From Helicoverpa zea (Eukaryota; Arthropoda; Insecta; Lepidoptera; Noctuidae): a stretch of 64,000 bases of DNA. This document shows, one piece after another, positions 35,501 to 49,500 of the stretch. Position numbers and translations under genes: made by a program. The number at the start of each line of letters is the position of its first letter. Position 1 is the stretch's first letter. The stretch spans positions 7,378,001-7,442,000 of the forward strand of contig NC_061471.1 of NCBI RefSeq assembly GCF_022581195.2, written 5' to 3'. The notes beneath the pieces are model-generated. The model did not search any database. It was not told the DNA's origin and saw only the letters and a program-made list of their open reading frames with translations.

Positions 35501-38500
35501 TTAGTGCTTTTTAATGAAGAACTTTGTCATTGGCTTTATGTGCGCAATAACATGTCCTTTATAATATTTTATGTCAGAAACAATTTTTATGTAGTTACCT
35601 ACTTAGGCTTTGTCGTGACTGTCATCGTAAACCTAATTTTCAGAAATTTAATTCAATAGCAATAACTGTCACTATTCTATAATTAATTAAAGAAGGTATG
35701 GCTGAAGAGATTAATGTCGTTAATTAAATAAGTTGTGTTTTGAAAACCTGGTGAAGGTTGTTAAAACAAACTGACCCTGTCACTAGTAATAAAGTTATCT
35801 TTCACGGAAACGGTGACTGCTACCACGCTCGATAATCTCTTAACATAATCTCGCAAACATTTTTGTTTTCATACATTGATACGTGTTTTCTATTGATATT
35901 AAACTATGAGACGGTGATAACAAGGTTAATGTTCCGGATACATTAGCACCTCCGTGTTACTTACGTGTGATTATCTGTATAATAAACACAAATATTGATA
36001 TTATTATCTCTTATATTAACTTTGATACTAATAATGATTCCGAAACTCTCACGGCTGTTCCTACCTTAGTTACAGTAACAGTTATCAAATAATGAAACAT
36101 AATCTCTATCGTTGAATCATTGCCTGCTATTAACTTACAATGGGAGTGTTCTACGACTGCGTATTTCATTAGCTAATCGCTTACTAACGGCTGATAAGCA
36201 CGTATTACTAAACCCTTTAGATAACCTGTAACTGGGTTCCTATGCAAATAAGCTACCCTCTGTTACACTTCCTGGTGAGAGTCCATCTTGATTAAATCAG
36301 TTTTACACGATCAGCATCCATAAATTAAAACTGACGTATTTATTAAATCACTTGCGTAGATATCGTTCTTGTTAGTAACTTCAGTGTTTACGTTTACATT
36401 TATTCCTGTAACATTTATTTTTAGCCAAAAATACAAACAGATTTATATCAACACTATTTTGATTGAAATGATGATTATTTCATGTAGCCTGATCGTATTA
36501 GAGAGTGTTTCAGTGTTAATGCCATTGGAAGCCACACGCGCATTAGCTACATCAGTAATCCCTCTATATAGAACCGTATTGACTGATTGAATAGTCTGCT
36601 TCGATTAATTGTTAAAGGTATATAACGCGTTAATAACGTTAGATTTTACTGGAAATTAGCTTAGTCATAAAATAATACCACTCCACAAAATCTGGGAATA
36701 ATGGCGTCTCTGTCATAAAACTTAAGCATCTACACTGTAGGTCCTTAGTATACTTAGCTAAACGTATTCGCTTCACAGAAACAGCAAAACCTCTAGTCAA
36801 AGCGTCACTATCAGGCGAGCTCGCATTACACGGCCCTTGGTTCGACGACCCTGGTCTGGTATTCGCAATTTATAGCTCCATCGGAGTTCGTCGCTCTATC
36901 TTTTGTACCAACTCCTCCCTTTTTTCGAATCGGCATTTCTTGAAACAATTAAATGGCACTTAACAGTCGATACTTCAACAAGAGGTCCTTTATCTTTTTT
37001 CTCCAATCCGAGTTCGTGTTTTTGCAATAAAAGTTTCACTTCCACTATTAAAGTTTAATGGGCGTTCCTGCGATCTAAAAGGTAATTCATGTTACGGAAT
37101 CCTATAATATATCTTATGGGCCAATAAAGATTTTTGAAGACCAAAGTACTTCAATGAATTCCCTCTCAGTGGTGGCACCTTCTCAGTGGTGTAAAAAATA
37201 TAGTCTAGGTACTTCAAATATATAAAGTATGCCGACCTAAGTAAATATTTGGACTAGTTTTAAGACATTCTGGAAAGTTATGTTTGCTCAGGACGAAGTT
37301 TGCGTGTGTAAGTGTTTGCTATTACAGGTACCTACATTGGCTTAGAAGGCTACCTTTTATCCAGTTCAGACGTTCAATTATTCTGAGTGAATAAAAATGT
37401 TCTCCTAGCTATATTTGAAGTGCATTGCCATGTTTATTGTAAGGCCTTAACGTCTCCATTTAGCAGTTTCATAGACTTCGCTTTAATGTCCCTTTTCATA
37501 AAACGTTTTATTCCAACTTTGTACAACCATTTGACTTAGTACCACCGTATTACTGTCCACGTTTTGACGAACTTATTTGGCATCGTTCATAGGCCGTAGC
37601 TCCAATAGCCTGCATTAGATAGAGGACATTGCAACAATTTGTGATTGTTAATTATATCATGCACTTAAATTTCGGTTGCAATAAAATTTATTCCTTTGTT
37701 TTTACAAGAGCTGTTGCTAACTGGATTACTGGCGTTAGTCCAACTATTTTGTTTTCAACCGAACATGCGAATATTAGCATGCATTGGCGTACGTTTTTAA
37801 TTAAACGCATCTACTTCGATTCATTCAAGTCACCGCAAATCAATTCGTTCACTTATTAAATTGGTTTCTTGAGCTGTTACTATGCTCCATTGAAAATAAA
37901 AGTTATCTATAAAAATATTTGACTTCAATACTTAATTACTCATAGCACAGTTCACTGAAATAAATATCTTATCTCGTACGTGAAGTAAAGTGTATTAAGT
38001 ATTACAAAATTTCTTTCGCGATAAGGCAATCAGCCGTTGCTCTTTTATCTGTCTGAATATTTCGCGTGACTCCTTTTCTTTTGGGGTTAAGTCTGTGAAG
38101 CACGCTATATCCGTTTCTACTAACACATTCCTGACCGAAATGGTTTTCTTGTATCCCCAGTGTGGACTCCACTTTATATGTATTGGAAATTGGATGTTCC
38201 TTTGAATCTACGCTGTAGAGCTGTCTTTTTAGATGGCACTCTTAGTGGCTAATATTTTAGTAATAAGTTTTATTTAATTCCTTGAATTATGGTTTCGTTC
38301 ACACATTAATCTTTTTGACTTAACCAAGCTAAAGTTAATTCCCTGGATTGTACAGTGGGGACCAATTCATATTCTACTAAGAGTTACACATGTGTAGTTT
38401 AAAACTTTGCCACAAGTGTCTCGCGTAATATTCAAATCATAAAATGAATCCTGAAAAACCATAACGGCATCTGCTATTTATGTTGGCCCCACATCCTTCC

Positions 38501-40172
38501 ACAGACTGAAGCTGGTTTTCCCATTTATACAAAACACATCCCGCGTACTCAAAACAACTTTAAATATCTCTGAAACTATTTCTGTCTCAAAAATGTTTGC
38601 TTGTCTTTTATGTGGTACATTACATCGAGTATGGCATGCCATATATTCGCAAGTACGAATCGTTCGTGGTTGCATAAATAAAAGTGTGGCAGACGGTAGA
38701 CAAAAGTATGCATAGTCTTGCATACGTAACGGAGTAGCTTCGCGCGTCAGTAAATGCGAAAGCTCTGTTAAATTAAAGGATAGCTCGAGAAAATTACATT
38801 ACTTGGAATTGTTTGGACTTGAAGCAATTTGTGGCAATTGTCTCAGATTTGGAGTAAAATATAAACCACATTTCAAATTCAGTCTTCTAAATATTCCCAA
38901 AGGATATGCATTTATTAATTCATATTCGGTCTCTGGAATTCTGATACTTAATTTTGAGGTCAAGTCTTAGTGAGAAGATATTACCCATGCTTAGAAAGCT
39001 TACGATCAATAAATTCCACATTTTAATGCACCCTTCGTGATATTAAACGAACTATTAATCAGTGTTCTCTAGTTTTATCATCCACATCCTCGAAAAAATG
39101 TTCGGCTCAATATCACAAAGAGAGAATTAACTGGACCCAAGAGAAATGCCTTTATTACGATCCTTGCTCGTTGTGTCGATGCTATTAATCTTTATTAGTC
39201 TCACTGCATGGGACCAAATGCCGAATATTGAACGATCTCGAAGAAATATTCTATCTTGTTATATCGAACCCGTGTGTACATAAGAAGCAGTGTTGACGTA
39301 AATCGAAGGTAAAATCGCTTAAAAGGGTTTCGTGTTGTATGAGAAAGCGGAGCCTGGTATCGAGGTCATGTCTAAGATAAATGACTGAAGTAATATCGTA
39401 ATTTTGTCACTCGAGTATCGGTAAACAATCGATTGTTCATCTTATTACAGCATAAAGCAATTTATTAGACTATTTTGGTGCTGAGTTAAACAGATATTGT
39501 TTTCTTTGGACGCAAACTGTTTATGTTGTCGTGCTGGAATGTATGTTCCAGCCAGATTACTAGAATAATTTGTGGAAACCTACATTACGTAATGTACTTC
39601 TTACTATGATAAAACTCCCCCACTGTATTAACCTCCATACATAAACTAGTCCTTTTAGACACGGTAAATCTCCAGATTTATCACTGGAATCCATGTTTTA
39701 TTCATATTTGTATCCTGTAATTCAATACCAATTTATGACCTGTTATCAATGCCCAATTGGTGCGCGAACACCGATTTTATTCAATTTAAAACGTAATTGG
39801 CAGAATCACATGATACTAGTTCCCCCGAGCGTTCTTCTGGCGTCCATATGAATATCTGCAACAAAGTTATTTTCGCTTCTTATATCATCGAATGTGTAAT
39901 TCTGAAGATATTTCGCGTGCTTTAATTTTTTATCATAAATTCTTCCTTTTCTTTTGTTCTTGTTTACTTTTACATCTAGCTTTGTGTTGTGTGGTCTTAA
40001 ATTGCGTTCCTTTCGTATATTTTTTTCTGTTATAACATTTTATTTTTCGTTTGTTACTTCTGGTCTTATGTTTTTTTTTTTTTTGTATTTTTGCTTGTTA
40101 CGTATTTACTAATAAGTTGTGTTCTTTCTTCTTTTTAGAGTAACATTAATATTTTTTTTTTTGATAACTCAA

Positions 40173-40816
40173 TCCCACCAAAAACATTAAATGTAAAAAA
40201 AAGCCAATCCTCTACGCAATTCCTCCACCGTAAAAAGTTTTGAGATCGCATAGAAGCCAAGTCCTGTTCTACTTTATTTGTAATAATAAATCAATATTTT
40301 GTGACTATATCAATAGTTTCGTTCACTTTACAATAATATTGACTTGGCCGTGAGCACAATAAACTGCAAATATAATACAGCATATCTTGGAGAGGTGAAA
40401 GTCAAACATGAAGTTTAATATCACAGAATTAAATACTTTTAGTTTATTCAATTGTTACTAAATGACCGACAGTCAGTTTCATCCAACATCAATGAACTGC
40501 ACATGTACTATGGCGCATGTTTAGTCCATGGTGATCTCAAATTCCAATCAGTCCATAATCAGTCCAATCGTAAAATCATGTCCATATAGAATTTATCAAC
40601 GCACATTATTTCAAGGAGCGACTTTTAACTTGTGCTCATGGCCAAGACAGTATTATTGTAATGTGAACAAAACTATTGATATAGTCACAAAATATTGATT
40701 TATTATTACAAATAAAGTAGAACAGGACTTGGCTTCTATGCGATCTCAAAACTTTTTACGGTGGAGGAATTGCGTAGAGGATTGGCTTTTTTTTACATTT
40801 AATGTTTTTGGTGGGA
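40173..40816. mobile_element. MITE with long (~185-bp) inverted repeats
   Basis: The left arm TCCCACCAAAAACATTAAAT (40173 on, to about 40360) is complementary to the right arm (about 40634 to 40816) ending TTTAATGTTTTTGGTGGGA. Shared blocks include GCCAATCCTCTACGCAATTC and TTGAGATCGCATAGAAGCCA with their complements. The spacer of about 275 bp is unique in this window. No coding capacity. A transcript through it would form a very stable hairpin. Confidence 0.88.
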
Positions 40817-41399
40817 TCTAATTTATTTTTTGTAGGTCTCTTTCTTCTCTAAGTATATAACAAATTAAATTAACTTACATGCAACTAACTAAATATATAA
40901 CAAACTAAAGTAGCACGTAAACAATATTTTTTTTAACCTAAAAAAATTCGAAATTGTCGAATTTTTTAATCGAATAGCTTTTAGAATAAAAGAGATTTAT
41001 TTCAGAGGTAGATGACGCTATCACATGAAATTATTTGATTTTTTTTTAAGTACTACTTATACTAAGCTATGTAACGAAACCATAGCGCGATTTAGACCAG
41101 GACAACGCCATCTATCGAGCGAGCATGCAGTGTTTATCGCACTGCATTAATATGAAAGATTTTATCATTATTCATTTCATTTAAACCTAGCTTTTTTATT
41201 CATATGTTGTATATTTAATACATAATAACAATATACCACTACGTCACAATAAAACAAATAGTAACATTTTGTACATAAATAAATAACAAAGTTATCAATG
41301 CAGTCAAAATTCATACACAATGTTCTTGAAAAACCGCAAATATAAATTTGTTTCCTATTTTTTTATTAAGTTTTAAGGTTTTTATAATTTTCCCTTTAT

Positions 41400-41770
41400 A
41401 TGTAGCTAATAACCTACCTTGGTGCCAAATTTGAAGGTTCTAAGTTTGCTAGAAGTACCTTAGACTTTTGATGATCGGTCAGTGAGTCAGTGACAAAATG
41501 GTGTAACTTTGATCGCTCATAACTGGTAAACTATTTATTCAAATGTCTTGTAATTTTGAGACTGAGCTTGTTCTAATACTTACTCTTGGTCATCGAAAAC
41601 CTAAACTCCTAGCTTTGTTCACATGGAAGATACAGGGGACTGAAATAGCCGCGAAACGCTTCGAGAAAAGATGGTACGGCCGTGCCCGCTTTGCTCGAGT
41701 CTTGGCTGGGGCACTGCCGTGCCCTCAGATGACAGATTTTATACTTGCTCATTATCGTCAGGAACATTCT
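41400..41770 (+). repeat. possible dispersed repeat
   Basis: TGATGATCGGTCAGTGAGTC (41470-41489) and the preceding GTGCCAAATTTGAAGGTTC resemble a phrase I recall from repeats in other lepidopteran genomes. The block continues into a CG-richer stretch (GATGGTACGGCCGTGCCCGC, 41670-41689). No second copy lies in the window, and borders are unknown. Confidence 0.35.
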
Positions 41771-42130
41771 TCGCACAACATTAATATCTTTGAAAGAAAA
41801 AAAAAATACCTTTTCAAAATCTTATTTATTATCATAGATGTCCTTGAAAGTGATTATTACAGTTGATTGCAGATATTTGTGAAGTCTATCGTGCGTTTTA
41901 TCACGTATAATCGGTCGTGATTACCGCTTACGATGACGATTATCAATTCTGCTGATCTAGTTACAACCTGTCAAGATTTGTGTTCCTAATTGATAATCAC
42001 CTACAGGTTGGTAAAGACCGAAAGGTGACAACAGTATATCATGCTTAGCAGATTTTTGTGAGGGAACCTTGGTCATACCAAATGCACTGACTGCAACTTT
42101 TACCTATGAGCACTGTCTGTCAGAATAGCA

Positions 42131-43100
42131 TTATACTTCGGCCGTTCAGAGAATGCGTTCCTGACACCTATCAGTTAGTCACGACTAGTGATGGGCACAA
42201 CATAACACTGAGTTCGTTACCGTTCCTTCAAAATGAACCGCCGCATTATTTTAAGATTATTTTCGTTTTAACTTGGCGGAATCATTTGTTTTATATTTTA
42301 GTTATTTAAGTGGAAACCAAAAAAAGGTAATATTCATATAATAAAATTGTTTTATTTATTCTTTGTTACAAGTACATTGAATTGAATGTGCGAACAGAAT
42401 ATTAATCAGACTCCGATTTGCTTGAGGAGGTGGTGTCTTCATCATCATCTTCGCCTACATGTATAATTATATTATTATCAATAACAGAATCAATCCTGAT
42501 ATCTCGGTCTAACAAAAGCCGGGTAATCAAATAAAAACAGATCGAAAACACTTGAAAAACGTGGTCTATGCGCACGAAACGACAACGGACGACTGTTTTA
42601 GCGTCACAAAATGGCGGCCCATAACGCCATTTGGGGTTACCATTTTTAATCTAAGTATAAAAATGCGGTTTGGTCATAGTTTTATTTTTATATTTCATAA
42701 ACGTTATAATTAAGTCTTATAGTCCATTATTTTCCAATTCTTAAAAAGAAAATCAAAACGTATTATTTTATATTATAACTGTATAAGAACAGATTACGAT
42801 ACTTGCCTGTTATTTTTAGCACAGCACTACAAAATATAAACCGCTGACATAACCTTGTAATAGCGCAGTATAGATTTAGAAAAATATTGTTTACCAAGTT
42901 ATTTGACACTCAGTTTGGCACAAAATTATAACATTCATTGATTATTGATATAATAATGTTGTTTTAATGCTCCTCAATTGTTAAAACGGTAAACAACCAG
43001 CAAAAATATTTTTATCGTAACTGCAACGCCATTGCAAAGTTACGTCGTCAGTTCAATCGCGACGTGTCAGGAACGCATTCTCTGAATGGCCGAACTATAG
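42131..43100. mobile_element. 970-bp inverted-repeat transposon, parent type of the 15.1-kb MITE
   Basis: The left end TATACTTCGGCCGTTCAGAG with GAATGCGTTCCTGACAC and the right end GTGTCAGGAACGCATTC with CTCTGAATGGCCGAACTATA are inverted repeats. After about 37 bp the left arm diverges (TATCAGTTAGTCACGACTAG) while the right arm keeps the long form seen at 15141-15372. A minus-strand open stretch at 42402-42673 ends in an acidic Ser-rich tail. The structure suggests a DNA transposon deleted internally. Superfamily not determined; TATA lies at both borders. Confidence 0.8.
42402..42673 (-). pseudogene. remnant of a transposon-encoded protein C-terminus
   Basis: The minus strand is open for about 90 codons and ends LITRLLLDRDIRIDSVIDNN then IIIHVGEDDDEDTTSSSS, KSESD and TAA (42402-42404). 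It lies inside the 970-bp inverted-repeat element, so it is probably the C-terminal end of that element's transposase or accessory protein. There is no start codon: a TGA interrupts the frame at 42674-42676. I do not recognise the family with confidence. Confidence 0.45.
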
Positions 43101-43395
43101 CATATGCACCTTACAGCTCCGCGAATTCCGGACGATTTGTTTAACATAACACGTTGCTAGGCAACAATTTTTCACAACTGGCGAAATTTTGGCGTCCTAT
43201 ACGATGGTTATACAGATATGGTGAATGTAATGCTTTAATTGTGAAACATGTTCTACAAAAAAATGTGAATTATATCAGTTTTCTACAAACGACATAATGC
43301 TATAATGACTGTCCACACAGTGAACAACACACAAAAACTTAGCGTCTACACAAATCGATAAAAACTGGTTATTGACCTATACCATCTTGTTGCAG

Positions 43396-43540
43396 TGTTC
43401 TCAAAGGGACAATGCGAGACTGGGCGCTACCGCTTCCTCGCCAAGACTGGCGGCTACGCCTGGGTTCAGACCCAGGCTACCGTCATCACAGACAAGCAAC
43501 AGAAACCCATCAGCGTGGTCTGCGTTAACTATGTCATCAG
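43396..43540 (+). CDS. sima: HIF-1alpha (sima), PAS-B second half
   Basis: After C plus TG gives Leu, the exon reads FSKGQCETGRYRFLAKTGGY then AWVQTQATVITDKQQKP and ISVVCVNYVIS. This is the PAS-B beta-sheet and PAC region; the pattern KGQxxTGxYRxLAKxGGYxWVxTQATVIxxxxxQPxxxVCVNYVxS is diagnostic for HIF-alpha. The acceptor is tcttgttgcAG at 43394-43395 and the donor is GTAGGC at 43541. It enters in phase 1 and leaves in phase 2, with AG completed by T of the next exon (Ser). Residues 290-337. A long frame on the other strand (43401-43802) is only a shadow of this exon. Confidence 0.95.
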
Positions 43541-46500
43541 GTAGGCCTAGATATAAGTCGAAATTATCAATATTCACCGTGTCTTGTGTTTTTTTCAACG
43601 GATTTCCAGGAATACTAACAACATTTTCGTTTAATAAAGAAATGAGGTTTTTCATATTTTTCCTCAAGGTAAGTAACATTTTATGTTTTTTTCTTGTTTC
43701 ATTTTGTAAGTTTACTTGAGGTTGGTCTATCGTCATATGTTTACCACGTAAGTTACGTACGCAATAACGGACGTAATATCCGTCGGCGCCCATATCTTTC
43801 ACGTGAAAGCCTTATCGCGCCGGCTCACCCGCGTTTACGGCACTTTCACTAATTTAATAACTATCAATTTACGAATTAACTAAGTTAATTAGTGTCTGGA
43901 CTATAAAAGTAGGACTGCAATAAAATGGACTATAATTTTAGGTACTCGGTACATAACAAGATTTTTGTGTGTTATGTAACCAAGCCAAGAAGATTAACAT
44001 ATTGAAGCGTAGGTTCTTATTGAACACTTTTATTGCATAAACTGTTAATAACATTGAACACGCTTTTATTTTTAATAGTTCTTCTGTAACAAACAATGCC
44101 ATACCGAAAACAATAGAATTGCAAAATCACTAGTAAGACTTTATAGATACATATTTTCTATATACATATAGGTCCATCCTCTGTTGTACCATCATCATCT
44201 TGAGACGTCTGTCCACCTCGTATGGTGCCTTAGTTATTCCTCAAGTCGAGGATACAATGAACTACACAGTCGATCTTTCTCACCAAACTATCAATAAGCA
44301 ACTTTAAAGTAATCTGATATCCTTGTCATCACGTAAATTTATCGTGGATGATATAGAATGCAGAATCTTTGCTGTAAGCCCAACAGATAACGCGAACAAA
44401 TCCTTTGATGTTACGCGCTGGTATTTTCCGTTCCATTTCCTGGCCGACTCAAGCGGTAAAGCAATTTGAAGCTCCATATTAGATACTTTTACATTCCGAT
44501 ATTGGTTTATCGACATTTGTTCAAAATGCGACTACTTGTCTACTTGTGAATCTAGAGACGCATTTGAGGGACATCGATTTTTTGTAATCGATTGAATACT
44601 ATATTAGGTACATCAGTTGTTTTGGTCTAGGTATGCTAATACGTATTCTGAATCTTCTAGCAAGACATGAACGTATACATAATGAAAACAAAATGGAAGA
44701 GCTTTCGAATGTGTCTCAGTAAAGGGAACAAACAGTTTCGTAGCCGGAGTTGTTCATCGTCAAACTTACAATGGTTTCTTAGTAATATAATTTCGACCAA
44801 CACCTGGCGTATTTGCCGTGTGTCAGGGACAACCTTTTGGCGTCCACATCGCATCATCGTACCTACGGTACTTGGCACAACACTAGCGAGTTACGTATCG
44901 ATACTCCTCTATTGTTACAACATCGGTAAACAAATGCGGAAAGATAATTGAATCATACGATCTATATTCAGCATTTGTTATTTACGTTTCAAGTGCTCTA
45001 TTGTTAATGGCTATTAGAAATCACTAAATAAACATCACGTTATCATCATCATACTTTGTATCAACTTCCCTTGATCTATGACTCGAAAGATATTGTCTAT
45101 TATTCGTAGGCAGCTTGTTCTCTTATATAACTTGATTGCGATAGTTTTGATACAATTAATTTTCTTTGCTATGAGAATTGTGAAATCAAAGGGACTGCAT
45201 AAGGATTCTTCTAAATGAGTACTTTTATAACAGTTATATAAAATGTTCAACTTCTAATTTTACAGGCTTCTTGGCTCGTTTATTCTTTTTAAGGTAATAT
45301 TTTTACAGCGCTCAGATTGTAAATACAAACCAACGCAGGTTGATTTTATTTTATCAAAAATATATTAGTTTTCTTTCGATAACAATCGGCTTGATCAAAA
45401 AATCTTGATTCCATTATTTCCTGTCCCATCTTAAATCTTCAATCTAACAAAGTATTTCAGCGAAGTGAAATTGTCCGTGGGAAAGAATTTTCCGATAGCT
45501 ACCCCCAAGATGGACTGATTTGATCCAGAGAACTTAATACCTCTTACTTAATGAACTGCGAATGTAATATTCTTAGAAATTCAACAATCTACTACAGTAC
45601 AACTAAAATCCAATTATATTTATGAACGTCTGTCATAGTCATAAATGACGAGAACATTTCATTTTGGTTTTACGACGCCGTTCCTCTTAGCTGTTACTTT
45701 GTCACTCAACTCCAGAGCCATTTCTAACAAGAAAATATTTTTACCAAATGTTACAGCTTTTGTTAATGGGATTTGTTCGTCAGAAATTCCGAATATTGCG
45801 TACTTTTTCTTTTGACTACGGCTATTCGCTATATTATTCAATTGCAGTCTCTTTTTACTCTATTCTGAGTTGGGGTCTTGAATTTGAAATTGATTTTCTC
45901 TATTATTTCAGTAAATCCCATCGCGTTTATGTAGTCCCTCGGCCGCTTGAAAGCTGTTAACATTTTGAGGTCACGCAGATTGTTATACGTTTTTCTCTCT
46001 TTCCGCTTCCTTTTAAATGCAACCTTTTCCGTTTCATTAATTTTTTGTAGGTTCTGTTGTGGAATTTTCATTGCAGTCTATTTTAAACTTGGTTTTGGCA
46101 AACATGTATAGCTGGTTTAATATTAGATGAATATTATTCGAATTTGTAGGTGATAAAATTAACATTACTGGTTTCTTTCGTCCAAGGTCAGGGAGGCTGG
46201 CTTCAGACGTAATGGCTTTGTGAATTTGTAAATCTTCTGTTAGCTTTCGTTCTGTAGTGATAAATTATTCACTTAGGACCTACAAAGCCACGTTCAAGAA
46301 CCTCAATGGCAAGATAAACTTTGTGTTAATACAACCTTTGTACTTTATGTTGAGTACTTAAACATTACCAGTGGAGGTAAAAAATGTTTAACCAAATCAG
46401 TAAATGGAAATGTTATATTCATACAAAATATTCCGCGTTTCTTAATATGTTCAGAGGTCAGATCTTTTTATCTTTTGAATGACCAAGACGGCGTGGTCTA

Positions 46501-49500
46501 TAAACTTGTAAACCATGAAAAACATTCGGTTTTATGTTATGATAAACATTCTTTATCAGTTCCGAACGTGTGTATCACGTTTGTTTTCTTTTTTTTGTTG
46601 GACAGTAGGCAATAAGCATAAAACTAATATCATATACTCTTTGCAGAAACGAAGCAACTGAATTAAAAACATTTTAAGGATATGTAATTAAAAAAAAAAA
46701 CAGCCTGTCTAAAGAAATAATCTCATCTAGAACACCAAATTACAAAAGCTTCACTGTAATATTCCTAAAATTTCTTAATTGTGGCTCTGTTTTAAATTCT
46801 ATTAAACATAGTGGTGCTAGTAAAACTAACAAAATCTTTTTGGGAATGCAATTAACGTTTAAATGGTCCATTTGTCTTTTTAGGGACATTAATCTGATGA
46901 ATTCGCCCACTGCATCGGTATCCACTGCTGATGATGTTATTTCAAAAGCTTATACTTCTATAGCAAATTTCTTTTTCTTTCTTCATTGTTAAGCCCTTGC
47001 TCAAATAGAATCTTCTAAGTAACACAAATATCTCGTATAAGTGTTTGAACACGTGCTAATCATCTACCAGACCTTCCTCACTATTTTCCTTAATTACTAC
47101 ACTTTGTTTCGTCTTCTTCTACCCGCTACAGTGTTATGTTCATTTTACCATCAAACATTTTCTTTAATCTTTATTACATAGTCAGACTTATAATGCCAAA
47201 TCTCGCAAGTAATGGACTTCATAATTCTCATTCATCAAGACCTAAGCTGGTCTCAGGTTGATTTAAGCATAATCATTCTAAGTTTGCAATGACAATGGCA
47301 GAATCACCACATAAAAACATCATTCATCAGACTGTAATTTTAATGTCAAGGTGTTATTCTTGTTTATCAGATTCATACAAATTCACCTTTGTTACTAGCA
47401 AAACTACGTAGATACATGATTGATAATACAATTCATATTAGGTTTAGTTGTCAGCTGTTGAAACATCGTTTCAAAGAATTGTGGTAATGCATGATTTGTA
47501 TTCGACGTAACATTCGTAAGCACTTTATCGAGCTTGATATGACAAAGACAATTTTGCATCATCATGCATGCATTTGTGGTAGTGTCTATAGTAAAATCGT
47601 TTCTGCATTATCACTTTTATAATAGTAATTACCGTAAATACTTCATGTAGGTGTACATAGGTTGTTTTCTGTGACACTAACTCACGTTTCACAACTATCC
47701 CAAGTTTTCTAAACATACTTGACCTACGAATACGATTAGAAATTGCTATCTCCGTTAATTCTATTTCTTACACCGTTATCTTCAAGTACTAAAGCACTAA
47801 CACGTCTTTAATCACATTTATTATATAAGTCTCAATTAATTTGTGCTCATTAATTAGTTATTTGTACAACTTATTGACTATTAATTAAATTGGTGACCAT
47901 TAGTTTAAATTGGCGGCCTTATTATTAGGTATGTTGAACAACTTCGATGGAAAATTTATCTTATCTGTGTTGACTGCAGATAGTGTACCGACAGTTAATA
48001 TAGTAGCATCAACATCAGATGCGTTTGGGGTTATCTTGGGTGTGCGTTGCTATGCCATATTACCCTTCGTTTATAATTTTCTATTTTATTATGAAACATT
48101 CTTTTTCATACAAACGAATAGTTATTCTAGAAAATTATTCCAGCCTATGTAACCTAAGTCTAATTAGGCTATTGTTAGTTAAAGTCTCAATCTCACATAA
48201 TATGTTCTTGTCCTATATCATGATGCATTACTTTACTTCATAATAAATAGTGTCAAGTTGGACATAAAGGTGAAGTGAATGGTCCACCTGTTTGCTAGAC
48301 ATGATCTAATATGTTATGCTAAGCCATTTGCTCGTACAGGGTCTCGGGATTTACTACTTGTGCTTGCGTTTGTGAATTTTATATCGAGTCACATTTACAC
48401 TAACACATTTATCTCCGGCCAACCTTTCCAGTTAACTACGTAACTTCTCTTTATCATTATCAACTTGGGCAGTATCTTTCAAATGATTCTTGATCAACGA
48501 TAAACAGTTAACAACCAATGTAATTGCTTCGTAAACGTGAGCTTTAAAATGCAATGTTGTTTAAACGATCAAGATAATAAAGAGCCTTTAAACAGGACCT
48601 TATCAACGAGATCGAGTACATGGCAACACCTGGACATTCACATGACTTAATATCTTTGTCGTGTGTTACTGCACCGCAATTTATTTTCACACCGCATGTA
48701 GGTCAATGCAAGAGCACGTAACTGTATCCACTGCATATGAAGGGACACACCTAGATTTTTTTCTATAATTAGAATATAATCGTGTCTTTAGAACGATCGA
48801 TGAGCTTTGTACCAAATTAAATTGATGAATGTGTTATGTGTACCAAAAAATAACTAAAATGAAGGCTATATTTCAATGCAGCCATACAGGCAGGAAAATT
48901 ATAATAAAGCCTGACTTGTTTGGTTTATACGATGTTCTGTAGTTTTCCTGTGTGTTCTCCCCATCACCATTACTTTAACTTTGATGAGTCAACAGTTCTA
49001 GCGTAATTTTATAATATTTGTTTCATTATACAATACTCTGATGTCATATACTGATTTAAATGTTTTTTTTTATCATTCGATGAAAATCTGTCACTACTTG
49101 CCCACGAATCACACGATTTATAATTATGATCTTCTTCGTCAATTTTGCACACGTTTATCATCTTCACAAGTACGAATTCGGTGAAATCACAATAATTTGT
49201 TTTATCAAACGTTACATCATTGTTGAGTGTTAATGGAGTAGTCTTTTTAACGATTGAATCTTATCTTTTGTCCAAGATTTTATTGTTGCTTATTTTTTGC
49301 TTCAGAGGCACGTTTAAGCAAAAATTCAATTGCTTTTTCTGTCACGAAAATATAATGTTCTATGTAAAGGAAAACTGAACAAAACAGTAAACAGTCTCGA
49401 ACTGTTATTATTAATTATCTTTTCATTTCATTAGCAGATGGTGCACGAATACAAAAGAAAGTCCTATTAAGGTTGTTTTCGTTCTCCATGTGAATTTCAC

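Larger units (their letters stand above)
24899..43395 (+). other. sima: HIF-1alpha intron, 18.5 kb
   Basis: GTAAGT...AG intron inside PAS-B and the main landing site for transposons (copy 2 of the dispersed repeat with nested hAT, the long-arm MITE, the 970-bp element). Between about 28.2 and 40.1 kb I find no gene or recognisable repeat, only the ACGTGC cluster at 32.4 kb. Short open frames there lack codon bias, splice context and homology I recognise. Confidence 0.8.

Noticed and set aside
41543..41866. 107-codon open frame
   Set aside because: Overlaps a likely dispersed repeat; the peptide has no recognisable domain.
43401..43802. 133-codon minus-strand frame over the PAS-B exon
   Set aside because: Shadow of the well-supported HIF exon at 43396-43540.
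45659..46071. Two adjoining Lys-rich minus-strand frames
   Set aside because: They arise from T-rich plus-strand sequence; no family similarity and no splice signals that support a nested gene.
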